This document shows positions 1 through 11,764 of a stretch of 64,000 bases of DNA, in pieces. Under the pieces are notes generated by a model that saw nothing but the letters and a program-made list of their open reading frames with translations, was not told the DNA's origin and did not search any database. The stretch is from the NCBI GenBank assembly GCA_964007475.1, contig OZ023273.1:1612001-1676000 (forward strand), in the 5' to 3' direction. The number at the start of each line of letters is the position of its first letter. Position 1 is the stretch's first letter. The translations under genes and the position numbers were made by a program. The stretch comes from Hybos culiciformis. Taxonomy: Eukaryota > Arthropoda > Insecta > Diptera > Hybotidae.

Positions 1-57
1 AAATTAATTTTTTTTTTAAATAACTCAGTTTGTCAATTACAAAATTAAAGGTATTAC

Positions 58-1430
58 CATGTCACGTGAAAATATATTTTACACATTCCAGCATCACATC
101 CAATACATACACCAGTTCGTGCAAATTTTTCATCTTCACAAAGAGAGCAAGCCTTAGAGCCCCATTTATTATATGGCATTTCAAATAATGTTACCGATGA
201 CAAGTGCTCAACTTCACCAAAAGCCACGCCAGGAACATAAAGAGCACAAACCAAATGAACCCATTTACCAACATCAGTTTCTTTAAAAATTCCACCTTTA
301 TTGGGGCAAATTTCACATATTGGTTCCTTTACTCCAGCTCGACAAGCTTCACAGAACCATGGTTCAGTTGAACATGAGGATACAGTTGTTGATATGCTAC
401 AAGTATCGCTTATGCCGTAACAACCTTCATGAACTGTGACATCACAACCATCGCATTCAACGATTTCATTAGAATCATCACTACGATCACCCAAACATAC
501 ACAACAAATAGGCTTAATAAAAATCTGGAATATTTGAATTAAAATTAATTAGTAAATTTTGACCAATATTTAAGCTAAAACTAAATAAATAAAAAAATAA
601 ATTCTGTATTTTTTTTTTTGCAGGGCCAGCAATGATTGCAATAACATTTTTTGTTTCAATTTGTTACTACTATTATGATTAAATTTCTTAAACACATGAG
701 TATGTACTTATGTAGTTAATTACCTTTTGCGGATTTATTGCATTCCCGCTGGCAATTTTTGATAGAATATCTTTAATATCAGTTTTATCTTTTTTAACAC
801 TATTACTAGAATTAATTTTATCATTTTTATTCAACAATTTTATTATATTATCATTATCCGATTCACTTTGGTCATCGCCATCAGAATTATCATCTCCTGA
901 ATCATTATCATCATCATCAGCATCCGAAAAATCTTCATCTGATTCTTCATGATCCTCGATACGAAAATCACTATCCGATGAGCTTTCTCCTAAATCGAAA
1001 TCCAATAATGTTTGTGTATTAATTTTTGATCCAGCAGCTATTCGACTGTTTTCATTCTTCTCATTTTTAGAATTTCGATTCACTTAAAATAGAAAAAAAA
1101 AAATTAAGTTAAATATTAATAGGTACCTATCTAGTTATTTAAATTAAAAAATTCAGAATGAGATGAGAAATAAATAAAAAAAAACTAATTTGAAAAATAA
1201 ATAATTTAGTTTATCCTTCCCAAGTGGACGGTTAATTCTTATTTTTCATTTTAAGTTTTAGTTTTACTATTTGTTAAAGAATAATAGGTAGGTATTATAA
1301 GATGAGTTATTTTGTTAATAAATGATTTCACCTATTTTCCCTAATATTGGATATGGATCGTGCTTTGTTAATTTATAAAAAAATAAATAAATATAAAATG
1401 ATATGTACCTAGGTATAATTGTTAAAATTA

Positions 1431-1491
<61 letters not shown>

Positions 1492-2392
1492 ACATATAAC
1501 TATATTTAAATTTATATATAAACTGTACTTAAATTATAATATAAATGTATGTAGATAATATCTGCTTAAGTAAAATATTTCTAGTTGATAAAAAAATTAC
1601 CTACCTATAGATAGGTAGGTACTTAACAAGATATTTGTGACCAGTTGACGGTTAATTTTTAGGTACTTTGCATTGTAAATATTAGTTAAAGGAATGTTAA
1701 ATAAGTAAAAATAGTAGGTAAAAATTAAGTTTGTCAAATGTAAAAAAAAAATATTCCCTCCATTTATGATTCTTTTATGAACAATAAATTGCGTTTACCA
1801 TTCAAAAAAAATAAAATAAAATAAAAAAACTGCAGGATAAAAAAAAATGTATGCGATAGTAACTTAAAGTAAATAGTTTTTTTTTTTATATTTAACTGCA
1901 AGATGATTGCATCTTTTCACCTATTTTTTATTTATTGTAAATAAAAACTTGCAGCGCAAATATTTGCAATTAATAGGTACCTAGTCAGACAAGACTTATA
2001 AAAAAAAGTGGTCTTCATGACAGAGTTTAAAAGACAAAAACTTTTTTATATAAATTATTTCCTTGAAAAAATCCTAGATTTAAAAAAAATATGAACTAGG
2101 AAAACTATTTTTATGATTTATAAGTAGTAAATTGTATCCTAAGTGACTTTAATATTACTTTGAAACGCGTTTCGGCTTTTTGTTAGTCGGTCGGTCTGTT
2201 GAAGTTTTGTTGTTCACATACACATTAAAAAAAAAAAAAGAAGAAAAATTTACAATAAAAATCCAAAAAAAAATTAGCAGCAGCAGCAGCAGCAGCAGCA
2301 GCAAAAATGAATGGTGTGAAGGAAAGGCAAAACCAAAAAAAAAAAAAAATTCACTAAAATAAAAAATAACAAAAATACTCACGTGGTGCCAT
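58..2392 (-). CDS. PHF14: PHD finger protein 14 (PHF14), 5' part; gene runs off the left edge
   Basis: Three coding exons on the minus strand: 2392-2383 (only 10 coding bases, reading M-A-P then a split codon, donor GTGAGT), 1082-724, and 524-58, which ends in a split codon at a GTAATA donor. Together they give the first 278 residues. Residues about 30-90 are acidic and Asp/Ser-rich. A C4HC3 PHD finger begins at about residue 130 (CCVC, then ECDGC, HEGC and WFCEAC), followed by the zinc knuckle and extended PHD of the PHF14 type (CEICPNKGG, WVHLVCALY, CSLCEDE, GVCIGCDAGMC). The order and spacing match vertebrate PHF14, a nuclear histone-H3 reader. The remaining PHD fingers lie beyond base 1. 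The N-terminal region is much shorter than in human PHF14. All three splice junctions keep phase, so the short first coding exon is well supported. Identification is by family similarity from memory. Confidence 0.87.
725..1081 (-). other. PHF14: Acidic Asp/Ser-rich N-terminal exon of PHF14
   Basis: This is the second coding exon of PHF14. It is rich in GAT/GAC and TCA/TCC codons (runs such as DADDDDNDSGDD) and is probably intrinsically disordered. It has a clean acceptor (TTTTAAG) and a GGTAATT donor. Nothing catalytic is visible in it. Confidence 0.7.
1434..1487. repeat. (AT)n microsatellite
   Basis: Roughly 54 bases of nearly uninterrupted AT dinucleotides inside PHF14 intron 1. Confidence 0.9.
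2276..2302. repeat. (AGC)n triplet repeat
   Basis: About eight consecutive AGC triplets between A-rich tracts. Open frames on either strand here (poly-Ser or poly-Leu) are artefacts of the triplet repeat. Confidence 0.85.
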
Positions 2393-3035
2393 ATCTTTAG
2401 TAAAATTAATTTCAATTATTTTTTATGAATTAATTTTAGTCTTTTTATATATCAAATTTATTTGATGTTGATTAAATAAATTAAATTTTGGAAAACATTT
2501 TATGAATATCTTATGGCTTTTATATTTTTTTTTTGACAACTTGCAGTTTACTTGATGAAGGAAGTTATAATTGTCGAAGTGATGCCAGCACAACTATAAA
2601 TTCTTTTGGAAGCATCTTTACAATGGTACACATTATTAAATTAAATGTATTTTGAACCAACCTAAATTTCAAAGTTTCATCAAGTTTATTTTTATTTACC
2701 CAGGATTGGTTAAACTCATGCAACGCCTTAAAATTTGCTGCATTGAAATTAAATAGTAGCCTTAAGTTTGAGTTTTACATATCTCACAAATAAGAATAAT
2801 ATTATAATGTGGCATGTGATCGGTAAGTTGTATCTACAATCGCAAATTTAGCTCGGTAAATGGTATATTACATGCGTCAATACACATGTAATTATTTAAT
2901 TCAGTAAATTTTATTACCATTCTCCGTATTAAGTAAAATTTATTTATTTTCTTCATTTTGAACTTTTGTTTATTTTTTGCATTGCAAATGTATTGATTGC
3001 AACTACCTCTCGCATGCACATTAAAACAGTATACA

Positions 3036-3202
3036 AAACATGTTAATAAAATTTGCTCGTTGTGTATATACACAAAAACACATAGACACTTGTCAATATT
3101 ATATCACTCGACCTAACGGTCTCGTGATATAAGTATTGACTCGTGTCTATGTGTTTTTGTGTATACACAACTCGTTGTAATAACAAATTTTCTTAACATG
3201 TG
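3036..3202. repeat. Imperfect palindrome, possible MITE or foldback remnant
   Basis: The left arm (about 3036-3107) and right arm (about 3123-3202) are near-complementary: each contains ACAAAAACACATAGACAC or its complement, and both extend outward through the ACATGTTAA segments. The central spacer is about 15 bases. No unambiguous target-site duplication was found, so the element type is unknown. Confidence 0.65.
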
Positions 3203-4295
3203 TTGTAATCTACTATATTTCAATTAATTTTATTTCCTTCGTAATAACCTATCTTGTAAACTATTAGGCGCATTACTGAATTTACAGAATCGGTTTTTTT
3301 TTGACGCACTATCAAATGAATATTTTTAGAATTGCATAAATTTAGGTTCATAAAACCAATGAAATTATAGGCAGTAGGCAATATAATATGAGCGTTAAAA
3401 CTCAGCCAGTCAGTAGATGAGCGTAAATATTATATTAATACATTAATGCATTAAAATTATCAATATTTTTTACATACATAATTTTTTTGATAATAAAACA
3501 TAAAATTATGAAATTTCTGACTTACTTCTTGAATTTATTATTTATTATTGAAAACTTACTTTTTAAATATATTTCTAAATTCTTAAAATTTTTAAATTTA
3601 AATCTTAAAGTTTTTCTCTGAAATACTGTAATGAGTATGACACAATGATAATGTATAAATATATAATACATTTAGTCATTTATGTATATTGTATATTTAG
3701 AAATTTCACTTCTTCTAGTTGGTACCTTACCAATACCACTAAGTACTCACAAGTTTTCGTTGAGTTCATACCAATTAGTTACAACATAGAAGATTTTAAC
3801 TCTCTGTATGATTCTTCTTCTATGGTTACAATGAGTACATCTCTCCGTCTCCAATCCAATGTAAAAAAAATATTTTAATATTAGGTAAAATTTTAATATT
3901 TAATAATTTAATATTAGGTAAAATATAATAAACATTTTCTCAATAGACTTTAAATAAATCGATTGTGACAAATCCTATTAAATTATGAATTTTGATGAAT
4001 GTTTTTTAAATACTTAAAAAACATATGTGTATATCCATTTAGTATAAATTGTCTATTGAAAATTTTAGTTTGTAAATTCATTTAATATCATAATTGTTTG
4101 AAACGTTGGTGTACTTTTATTATATTTGAGGTAAAAAACCGAGCAAACACATTTTTAAACAAAAATTAACTATATTTCGGTTAAGACTCTTAAATGGTTA
4201 TTCAAAAAAAAAAATTATAAAGAAAAAGATAAATAAAATCTACTTAAATGTAGGTACAAAATAGAAAATTTATTTTTAAACATAAGTAATATCAT

Positions 4296-4379
4296 AGATT
4301 AAGAATACAGAAAGAATTCACATAAAAATACCAAAAATAATGTTGTATGAAGCTAAGAATCTTTCTGTATTCTTAATCT
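4296..4379. repeat. Inverted repeat with 19-bp perfect arms
   Basis: AGATTAAGAATACAGAAAG at 4296-4314 is the exact reverse complement of 4361-4379, with a 46-base loop. It could be a small MITE remnant. No transcript evidence is available. Confidence 0.7.
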
Positions 4380-6189
4380 GTGGTAATATGCAATAAGGAT
4401 TAAGATTTTCTCGGTAAGTAAAGTTATTAAATGTAACTATCTTACCAAAATACTAATAAACACTCTTTTATTTTTAATCAAAGTATAAGCGCAGAAATAA
4501 AATTTAAACCAAAAACACGAAAAATCAGATTTAAAAAAAAAAGAAGGGCTTAAAAATAAATTTTATATTAAATTCCGTTTAATTTTTATTGTTTGAAAAA
4601 AATGTATAAGAAATACAAATTTTTGTTTTATTTTATTCTACTTTTTTTTTTTAATATTTGCTTGTCATCCCAAAAAAAGTAATAATTATAAGAGTTCAGT
4701 TGTTTGAACATTCCAATGGTCCAGTCTGAATCCAGTCATAAGATCATTATATCTGTGCGGACTACTAAATTTCGCAATCAAAATATCACTCATTCAAGGC
4801 TGACATAATTGACAATGAAATAAGTCAATCAACATCCAATCTAATATATAAAAATAAAAATTCTCTGTTTCTCTTTTCTTTTTTGTTTAGAGAACGGAAT
4901 ATTTGAGCAGTTTCGAAATAAAAATATTTATATCTTTTTAAAATGTACCTACATACAAATTATTAGAATTTCAAATAATAAGTTGTAATAAATTTCAATT
5001 AACAATAAATTACAATGTTAAATTTAAAAATAAATACCAATATATATATTTATCAATGCACCTAGAAACCTACAAGTAATTAATTATTTATTTTTCAAAT
5101 ATTTGAGAATAATTTACTTTCACTTAAAAATCTTTGTGTCGATTGCTGAAAATATTTTCTATATCTATACCTTTTTAATTAATTTATAGTGATAGAAATT
5201 GAATAAATGTTCAGCATTATTTAATTTTTTTTTATCCGAAATTCTTTATATTTTCTTCTATTTTAAATTAATAGTAGATTTGTTCCTACTTAAGTTAAAT
5301 TATAAAAGTATTTGAATTACATAGTTCTGTACTTATACATGTTATTTAATAAAAAAAATATATGGTGTGAATACATGGACATGCTATCGAAAGTTCATGC
5401 CCATAAGTTAAGTTACCATAATTATATTAATAAAATACGTATGTTAAGTATATTTTAAAGATGTTTTAAATTTCTATTTTCTTTTTTTGCTAATATTTTT
5501 TTAAAGGTGAAAATATCAATTATAACATGAAGGTCATATTATTTTTCTTGTATCGAATTATTGTATGTACATGTTATTAAACAATAAAATAGGCTTAGTT
5601 CTATTATAAAAATAACTTTTCTATTCTATATCGTAACATTGTCATGATAGTGGTAAATAATAAAGTCTTTTTATTTTCTAATAACTTTATGTATAATAGG
5701 TGTACCTAATGTATGATACAGACGAGTTGAATGGACAACTTAAATTTCGTCGTTCAACCTGTTTGAAAAACATCAAACCATTTCGAATCGAGTGCATATA
5801 AATTGATAAGATAACTTTTTTCAACTTAGTTTGTACGTCTGTAGCATATATTTCAACATGTCATACCAATATTATAACTTTCGTTATTATGTTTAAATAA
5901 CACAATTGATAGTTAAAATCTACAAATTTTTCAACGGAAGGAAGATTAATTAAATTTTCCATTAAAATTTAAAAATAAAAGCTACAAACCCCATAATATT
6001 TACTAATGTTAATATACCTTTAACTCTTTAACTAGAGGTGTAAAAATAATATTATTTATTTATATAAAAATAATAAATTATTTTTTGCATTTTGCATAAG
6101 CAGTTCATTTCCGACAATCGTGATGTAAATAATTAATTTGTTTATAACTTACTGAAAGAAATTTCAAAATATAATTACGGTAAATAAGT

Positions 6190-6435
6190 ATGTCTAATTC
6201 AAAACAGATGTTTGACCAAACACAAAGCAAAGTGGTTGAGAAACCTGAGGAAATTGATGTTCCAAAAGAAGATGATTTTTTTTTGACCCAAATTGGTCGA
6301 ATATTTGCAGTAATTTTCTACTTGGGAGGTATTGGTGGGATGGGATTTTTATTGTCGTGTTATTTCCTTTTGTTATGGGAAAGTAAAATGCCAGACTTAC
6401 CAGTTTATTCACAAGGGCATCAACATAATGGCTAA
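6190..6435 (+). CDS. InaF-motif small membrane protein, paralogue 1
   Basis: A single-exon 81-residue protein. The N-terminal 35 residues are hydrophilic and acidic/basic. A single hydrophobic segment (about residues 39-62, from IGRIFAVIFYLGG to CYFLLLWES) carries the InaF-type pattern: basic residue, hydrophobic/Tyr core, then a (Y)YxxxWxS-like end. A short Pro-rich tail (MPDLPVYSQ) follows. Drosophila InaF-B is a small single-pass protein needed for TRP-channel function in photoreceptors, and INAFM1/2 are vertebrate members. The role here is inferred from the family. This is the first of four same-strand paralogues within 5.6 kb; the one at 8437 has the most similar ending (MPPVYKP versus MPDLPVYS). 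The start is the first in-frame ATG and is preceded by A/T-rich sequence (GGTAAATAAGT). Which Drosophila inaF gene it corresponds to was not resolved. Confidence 0.72.
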   Translation: MSNSKQMFDQTQSKVVEKPEEIDVPKEDDFFLTQIGRIFAVIFYLGGIGGMGFLLSCYFLLLWESKMPDLPVYSQGHQHNG

Positions 6436-7651
6436 AAAAGTAAAAATGTTTGTAAATTTATATATTTAATAACTATTCTGTATATTATATATTTATTTAA
6501 TAAATATATATAAATTAAAAAAATTCTATAGTGTGTATGTTATAGAAAAGGTAGTTAACTTGTCCAAAATTTCAAGTTAAAAAAACAATAAAGAACTTTA
6601 TTACTTAACCTCTATTGGGAAAGAAACAGAACAAATAGCTTTGTTGATCAATCTAGTCCTATGTATATAATTAATTACGTTGAAAGAAAATTAAAAAAAA
6701 TCATATTTAAAGATTTCAAATGCTCGAAGCTTCTCAACATTTCTTCAATAAACTATTTTTTCAATGACAATTTATAAAGAACTATTCATCCAATTAATAA
6801 TTAGTCCACCGATCTATACACATGAACAGGATAACTTTTTGACGAGGAAAATTTAGTGCTTAAGATAAATTTTCGTTATAAAAATTATTATCTAATTATC
6901 TAATGAAAATAATATTGAAAATAATATTGAATAATATTGAAAATAATATTGAAGCAGTTTGGATGGGAGGGAGTCGAGCTTGTACTTCACGGAATGTATA
7001 AACTCCAACAAAATATCATTACATTTACAAGATAATTTATGTAATAGAACAATTGGTAAAAACTAAACAAATCGAACGAATTGCATAATATTTATTCTTA
7101 CTTGATATACTCCCGACAACTTTTAGCAGCATTATTACATTTCTGATAATTATATTGCAGTTTGGACATTATGAATCAACATAATTTGCTGAGTCAATGT
7201 AATGTACAATGATATATGTACAATGTATTTACGATATATATATTTCAATTACTCAACCAAAATATTATAAAATCTTAAAATATTTGCAAAAAACTTAAAT
7301 TTCAAATAAATAATATTTCTTGGTGGAATTTCCAAGTATAAAATGCTAAACTGAAGCTTATATACCACATGTAACTAATATTTATATATATAAAAATTAC
7401 ATATATAAGACATTATATATGTATTATGTTTGTATAATACACTTTAATAAGATTGATTTTTGACTATAATGCGTGCACTTAAAGGAAAAGAAAAGGAAAA
7501 TGTAAGAAAATTAGTTTCTTTTAATAAGCACAAAATAATATTAGTTTAAGTATTTAGTTTTAAATTTGCTTACATTCGAACTAGTTAAAATAAAGATAAA
7601 ATCGCTAAAGTTCATTAAAAATTTTATATAATCTATAAAAGACAAACAAAA
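6436..7651. other. Spacer between inaF paralogues 1 and 2
   Basis: AT-rich, presumably holding the 3' end of paralogue 1 and the promoter of paralogue 2. A short direct repeat of AATAATATTGAAA units occurs at about 6902-6953. No gene is seen. Confidence 0.5.
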
Positions 7652-7789
7652 ATGTTGGCGCCGGCAACGAAAAATAATCCCGAAAAGACAGATACTATTG
7701 AAGTCGTCGAGAAAAAATATAGTAAAACTTTTAAAATATTTACAATTTTTTTATATTTGGGAGCAGTGAGTGGCATGGGTTTGTATTAA
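7652..7789 (+). pseudogene. InaF-motif paralogue 2, truncated at the assembly gap
   Basis: An ATG at 7652 opens a frame of 45 codons: a charged N-terminus (about residues 7-27) and the first half of the InaF membrane segment (FKIFTIFLYLGAVSGMGLY). It ends in TAA at 7787-7789, only 12 bases before a 200-N gap (7802-8001). The sequence up to GMG aligns well with the paralogues at 6190 and 8437. The second half of the motif (the ILSFYYIFFWDS equivalent) is missing. Either the copy is truly truncated, or the bases next to the gap are misassembled, or an intron or indel is hidden by the gap. It was too short to be noticed by length-filtered gene calling. A full-length gene cannot be excluded. Confidence 0.6.
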
Positions 7790-7801
7790 ACAAAAAAATT
7801 C

Positions 7802-8001
7802 NNNNNNNNNNNNNNNNNNNNNNNNNNNNNNNNNNNNNNNNNNNNNNNNNNNNNNNNNNNNNNNNNNNNNNNNNNNNNNNNNNNNNNNNNNNNNNNNNNN
7901 NNNNNNNNNNNNNNNNNNNNNNNNNNNNNNNNNNNNNNNNNNNNNNNNNNNNNNNNNNNNNNNNNNNNNNNNNNNNNNNNNNNNNNNNNNNNNNNNNNNN
8001 N
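7802..8001. other. Assembly gap (200 N)
   Basis: Exactly 200 unknown bases, probably a placeholder gap size. It interrupts the second inaF paralogue. Confidence 0.99.
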
Positions 8002-8436
8002 AAAGTCTCGCTCAAAATTTTTATTTAATTTTTGTAATAAAGTTAAGTTCTTAAATCAAAATTTTCAACTTCTATGTTTTTTCTCATTGGCTTCTGGTGT
8101 TTATTTAAATTTGGATGATTCATAATTATTTATGTATCTTTTTTTTTTTGCAACGATTAAGGTAATAATAACATCAGCTTAATCTATTGATTTGGATTTC
8201 TTTTTTTTTCTTTTTTTTTTTGAAAAGGATTTACTAAACTAATATCTATATGTAAATTAATACTAGTTATTCGGCATTATTCTATCAGCTAAATCAAATT
8301 AAAATGACATTATTATAAATTGTATTTGTATTCAATTTTAACTAACTAATCTTGGAAATTATATTCAACATTAAATTTTTTTAATTAGTTTTAATGTAAA
8401 CTCTTAAACTAACAGTTAAAAAAATAAAAAAAAAGG
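8002..8436. other. Spacer between the gap and inaF paralogue 3
   Basis: AT-rich with several T homopolymers. I see no continuation of paralogue 2 after the gap and no other gene. Confidence 0.5.
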
Positions 8437-8640
8437 ATGGCAGATAATTCTAAAAATTCAGATACGATTTTTATTAAAACAAATTCAAAAAATAAGCATT
8501 CAAAATTCATTCGAATTTTTATGGTTTTTGTTTATTTAGGATTTTTATCTGGTTTCGGTTTAATTTTATCATTTTATTACATATTTTTTTGGGACTCTAG
8601 AATGCCTCCTGTGTATAAACCGACTCCAAAAAGGTTTTAA
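8437..8640 (+). CDS. InaF-motif small membrane protein, paralogue 3
   Basis: A single-exon 67-residue protein. A polar N-terminus of about 25 residues is followed by one hydrophobic stretch (about residues 26-53: FIRIFMVFVYLGFLSGFGLI then LSFYYIFFWDS), which is a good InaF motif with the terminal YYxxFWD signature. It ends in MPPVYKPTPKRF. It closely resembles paralogues 1 and 2 in the G-x-x-S-G-x-G core. The predicted topology is one transmembrane helix with short tails. A role in channel assembly or regulation is inferred from Drosophila InaF only. The ATG follows an A-rich leader typical of insect starts. Confidence 0.78.
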   Translation: MADNSKNSDTIFIKTNSKNKHSKFIRIFMVFVYLGFLSGFGLILSFYYIFFWDSRMPPVYKPTPKRF

Positions 8641-10975
8641 TTAATCTAAGTAAGTATATTAAATATTAAATATTATTCTCAATTAATTTTACTAACAAAT
8701 TTTACTTACAAATTTTATTTCGCAATTTTAACTAAATATGAATTTAAAATTTGATATCTTTGGCATACTTGTTCATGTACATTGGGTGACTTTTTCGGGT
8801 CGTGGGAAAAAACAAATTAAGACATCAATTAATTATAAAATATTTTTCGAAAGTTCTTTCTGCCAAAAAAAAATAAAATTAATATCTTGCGTTCGTTTAA
8901 ATTTTATTAAAATTAGTTGAGTAATAACGTCGAAAATTGGTTTTCACGGTACCTTTTTTTTTCAAATAGTTTAGTGGGAACAAGGCATTAGTCTCCACAC
9001 TGAAAAAAAAAGGCAGCAGCAATGTATAATCCCTTACAATGTAGGTCTTATCAAGCTAGTGAAAGACTCTACTAAGATTAGTTATTCGTCGTAGGAAGGA
9101 CAAATAGTTCGGGTTTTTATTTTTTAATATATCTGTTCATATCATACATCAATACTCAGTTTGTATAAAAGATGTTTATTTTCGCTAGAAAAAATAATAA
9201 AAACTAAAATTTAGGACTTGTTGCTTCATTTGCTACAAACATTTTTGGACAAATTTATATATTTATTAATAAATTCAAGATTTTTGTCACATATTGCCAG
9301 AAAATAAATCTGTTTTATTTATAATGTTTCTGTTTTATAGCTGATATTCCATTCGTCTCAATGTTAAAAACTATCGGTATACAATATAAAAACTACCTAC
9401 ATACAATATAAAGAAGAAAATTTTATTCAACGTAATCCTTTTTGTTTTGTTTTGTTTTTTTTTTCCATCTTACAAGCCATGATTTGAACATACAAATGTT
9501 ATTAAAAATTCGAATTTTAAAACTTTAATTCCCTGTATAAAACATGTGAAATATGATTGTAAATAATACAAATGAGCTAACAAATTGTTAAATCTTCTTT
9601 CCGCTGAGGTTTTTTTTTTTGTTTGCTTCTCTATATATATAACATACATTCTTCGTACATTATATTTATTTACTTTTTTATTAATTTTCTACTTTGTTAC
9701 ATTTTGTAAATTCGTTTTTATTCTAATTATACACTGAATATATAGTACAAGGTTGATGGCTCTATAACACATTGAAACAATTTAACAAAAAAAAATAAAA
9801 TAAAATAAAAAAAGATCAATAAATAAATTTGCTCTAGTTTTGTGAATAAGGTGATTTCATTAAAAAAAAACAATGTTTTTTTTACTTCTAAGAAAAGTAT
9901 AAACTTAAAAATATTATATTTCAAAGCATAATAAGTTGAGTAAAATACAATAGGTCTAGTGGGTATTTTCATTAAACTTGACATTTTTTAGATGGTTTTT
10001 TTTTTAATTAAAATTTCTCAAATTATAAAGAAAAAACAAACGAAAACTAAATAAATTAAAAAAAAAACATTACAAATCATCCTTATTCACGTCATAGGGT
10101 CATAGATACTATAGTTATTTTTATGGCTTCTTGAATATAAAAACATTGAAATATATCATATCATAAAATAAAATAAAATAAAAAACAGGAAATAAACTTT
10201 TCTAATTTTTTCTGCAGATTACCTAAATATCTGTCTTGTTCAAATATTTAAAATAAGCTAAAAATTCTTATTCACGAATGCAAACAGCGATTGAAAACAT
10301 TATCAATATATAATATCAAGATAGGTACTTTAAAATTAATTTTTATTGATTTCAAAATTAAAATTTAAAATTCCCAAACTTTTATTGTAAGTATATTTTT
10401 AATCGTTTTTTGATTTAAACATATTTCCCCAAAAAAAGATATTTTGTATTTGTTCAATTTTGTAATTAATAAACACATTATAAAAAAAAAAAAATTAAAT
10501 AAGTAAGAAAATAAAAAGAAAATTTTTGACCTAATAACCTAGTTTTAGTTTGTTAACCCATTGTTATGAATTTTACCTATCAACCCACCCCTATGTAGAA
10601 AAGTGTGTCTTCTATTGTTAAATGTGTAAATTTCATATAATGTGAATATAAAGCACGAATAATCCTTCTTTTGGGGGTTAGTATCGATTTAAGAGAGAAA
10701 AAGGATTTTTTTTTTATTGTACCAGTTAAGTTTTTACTATTTCATTTTTTAATTTTTTTGTTTTTAGTATTGCACTTTGATTCGAATAGCTTAGAGCCTA
10801 AAAATGAACACAAAGAATAAAAATTAATTAAATAACTAAATTGTATATGAAAATTCTCAAGGAAAACAAAAAAAAAAACAATTTTTCTTAATTTAAATTT
10901 TTGTCTTTAGAATATAATATGCTAGATAATAATATATATATATGAATCAGAAGAAAATTAAAATGCTTTAAAAAA
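8641..10975. other. Spacer between inaF paralogues 3 and 4
   Basis: 2.3 kb of AT-rich DNA with long A/T homopolymers. Short open frames occur at 8738 (+) and 9727 (-), but they have no recognisable domain and look like chance. No gene is supported. Confidence 0.5.
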
Positions 10976-11764
10976 ATGATTTCCAAAAAAAGTTCGATAG
11001 AAGAAAAAGTTAAATTACCACCAACCGAGACTATAAGTCGTTCATATCATCCACAAAAAAATCAAAAAGGAATTCGTATTTTGACTGTAGCGATTTATGT
11101 TTTATGTGTATCATTGTCCGCGATTATATTAAGTTTATATTATATTTTCCTATGGGATCCTCAGGCATTAAATGCGAATTCAAAGCTAACAAATTGTGGT
11201 AAGAATACAACAGAAGAATAATAATGGTGTGTTTTTGACGAGATGTTAATAATCGGATCTGATTCCTCGTTCATAAAAAGCAAAAAAAAAAATTTTTTTT
11301 TAATATTGATGGTTAATAATTATTTACAAATATTTTAATTAATGTTAAAAATAAGTAGCTAGTAAGTAAGTATCTAATCAATTTATTTTTTCTTTTCAGA
11401 AAAAATTATATTACCTGAGCAAATTGTTATTAAATTAGTTAATTCAACAGAAATTACCGCTGAAGAATTTTATAAAAACTTATTACAGTTTTACAAAAAT
11501 TCACAACGAAATTATTTAAAATTTACTTTATTTTCAAATTTTTTTTTACAAAACAAAAAGCCGACCGAAAACACTAACTCCAAAAGCTCAGAGTTCTTGA
11601 AAACAACAACCTATCCAACAACATCACTGTATAATAATTTTGGAAATTTAAAAAAAAAATTGGACCCAGATGAAAGTGTAAGTCTCCTAAAAGCTATTAA
11701 GAAAATTTCGGTTGAAGAGAAAACTGATGATGAGGATTATGACTCCAGTGGTAATAACCAATAA
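10976..11764 (+). CDS. InaF-motif protein, paralogue 4 (INAFM/InaF-D-like), two exons
   Basis: Exon 1 is 10976-11198, exon 2 is 11400-11764. The donor is G|GTAAGA after the Cys codon at 11195-11197 and the acceptor is TTTTCAG, giving a phase-1 junction and a protein of about 195 residues. Residues about 35-62 (GIRILTVAIYVLCVSLSAII then LSLYYIFLWDP) are a near-textbook InaF motif, closer to vertebrate INAFM1/2 than the three upstream copies. The exon-2 tail is hydrophilic, Thr/Lys-rich and ends acidic (DDEDYDSSG). If the intron is retained, a stop at 11219-11221 gives an 81-residue form. It is the fourth gene of the cluster and the only one with a visible intron and a long C-terminal tail. The likely product is a single-pass membrane protein; its partner is unknown. 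Confidence 0.8.

Larger units (their letters stand above)
1090..2370. other. PHF14 intron 1, AT-rich, with (AT)n microsatellite
   Basis: No second gene is visible in this intron. It contains a long (AT)n run at about 1434-1487 and several GTAGGTACCTAC-type short repeats, for example around 1600-1625. A run of about eight AGC triplets at 2276-2302 lies inside the intron, just downstream of the 10-base first coding exon. Confidence 0.6.
2393..6189. other. Intergenic region between divergent PHF14 and the inaF cluster
   Basis: It is AT-rich. The first few hundred bases must contain the PHF14 promoter and 5' UTR, but no core promoter motif stands out. It contains a large imperfect palindrome (about 3036-3202), a 19-bp-arm inverted repeat (4296-4379) and a short exon-like open segment at 2542-2626. 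Otherwise I see no gene. Confidence 0.6.

Noticed and set aside
2155..2415. Overlapping open frames on both strands with poly-Leu or poly-Ser
   Set aside because: Caused by an AGC triplet repeat and A tracts. The region includes the true 10-base PHF14 first coding exon in another frame.
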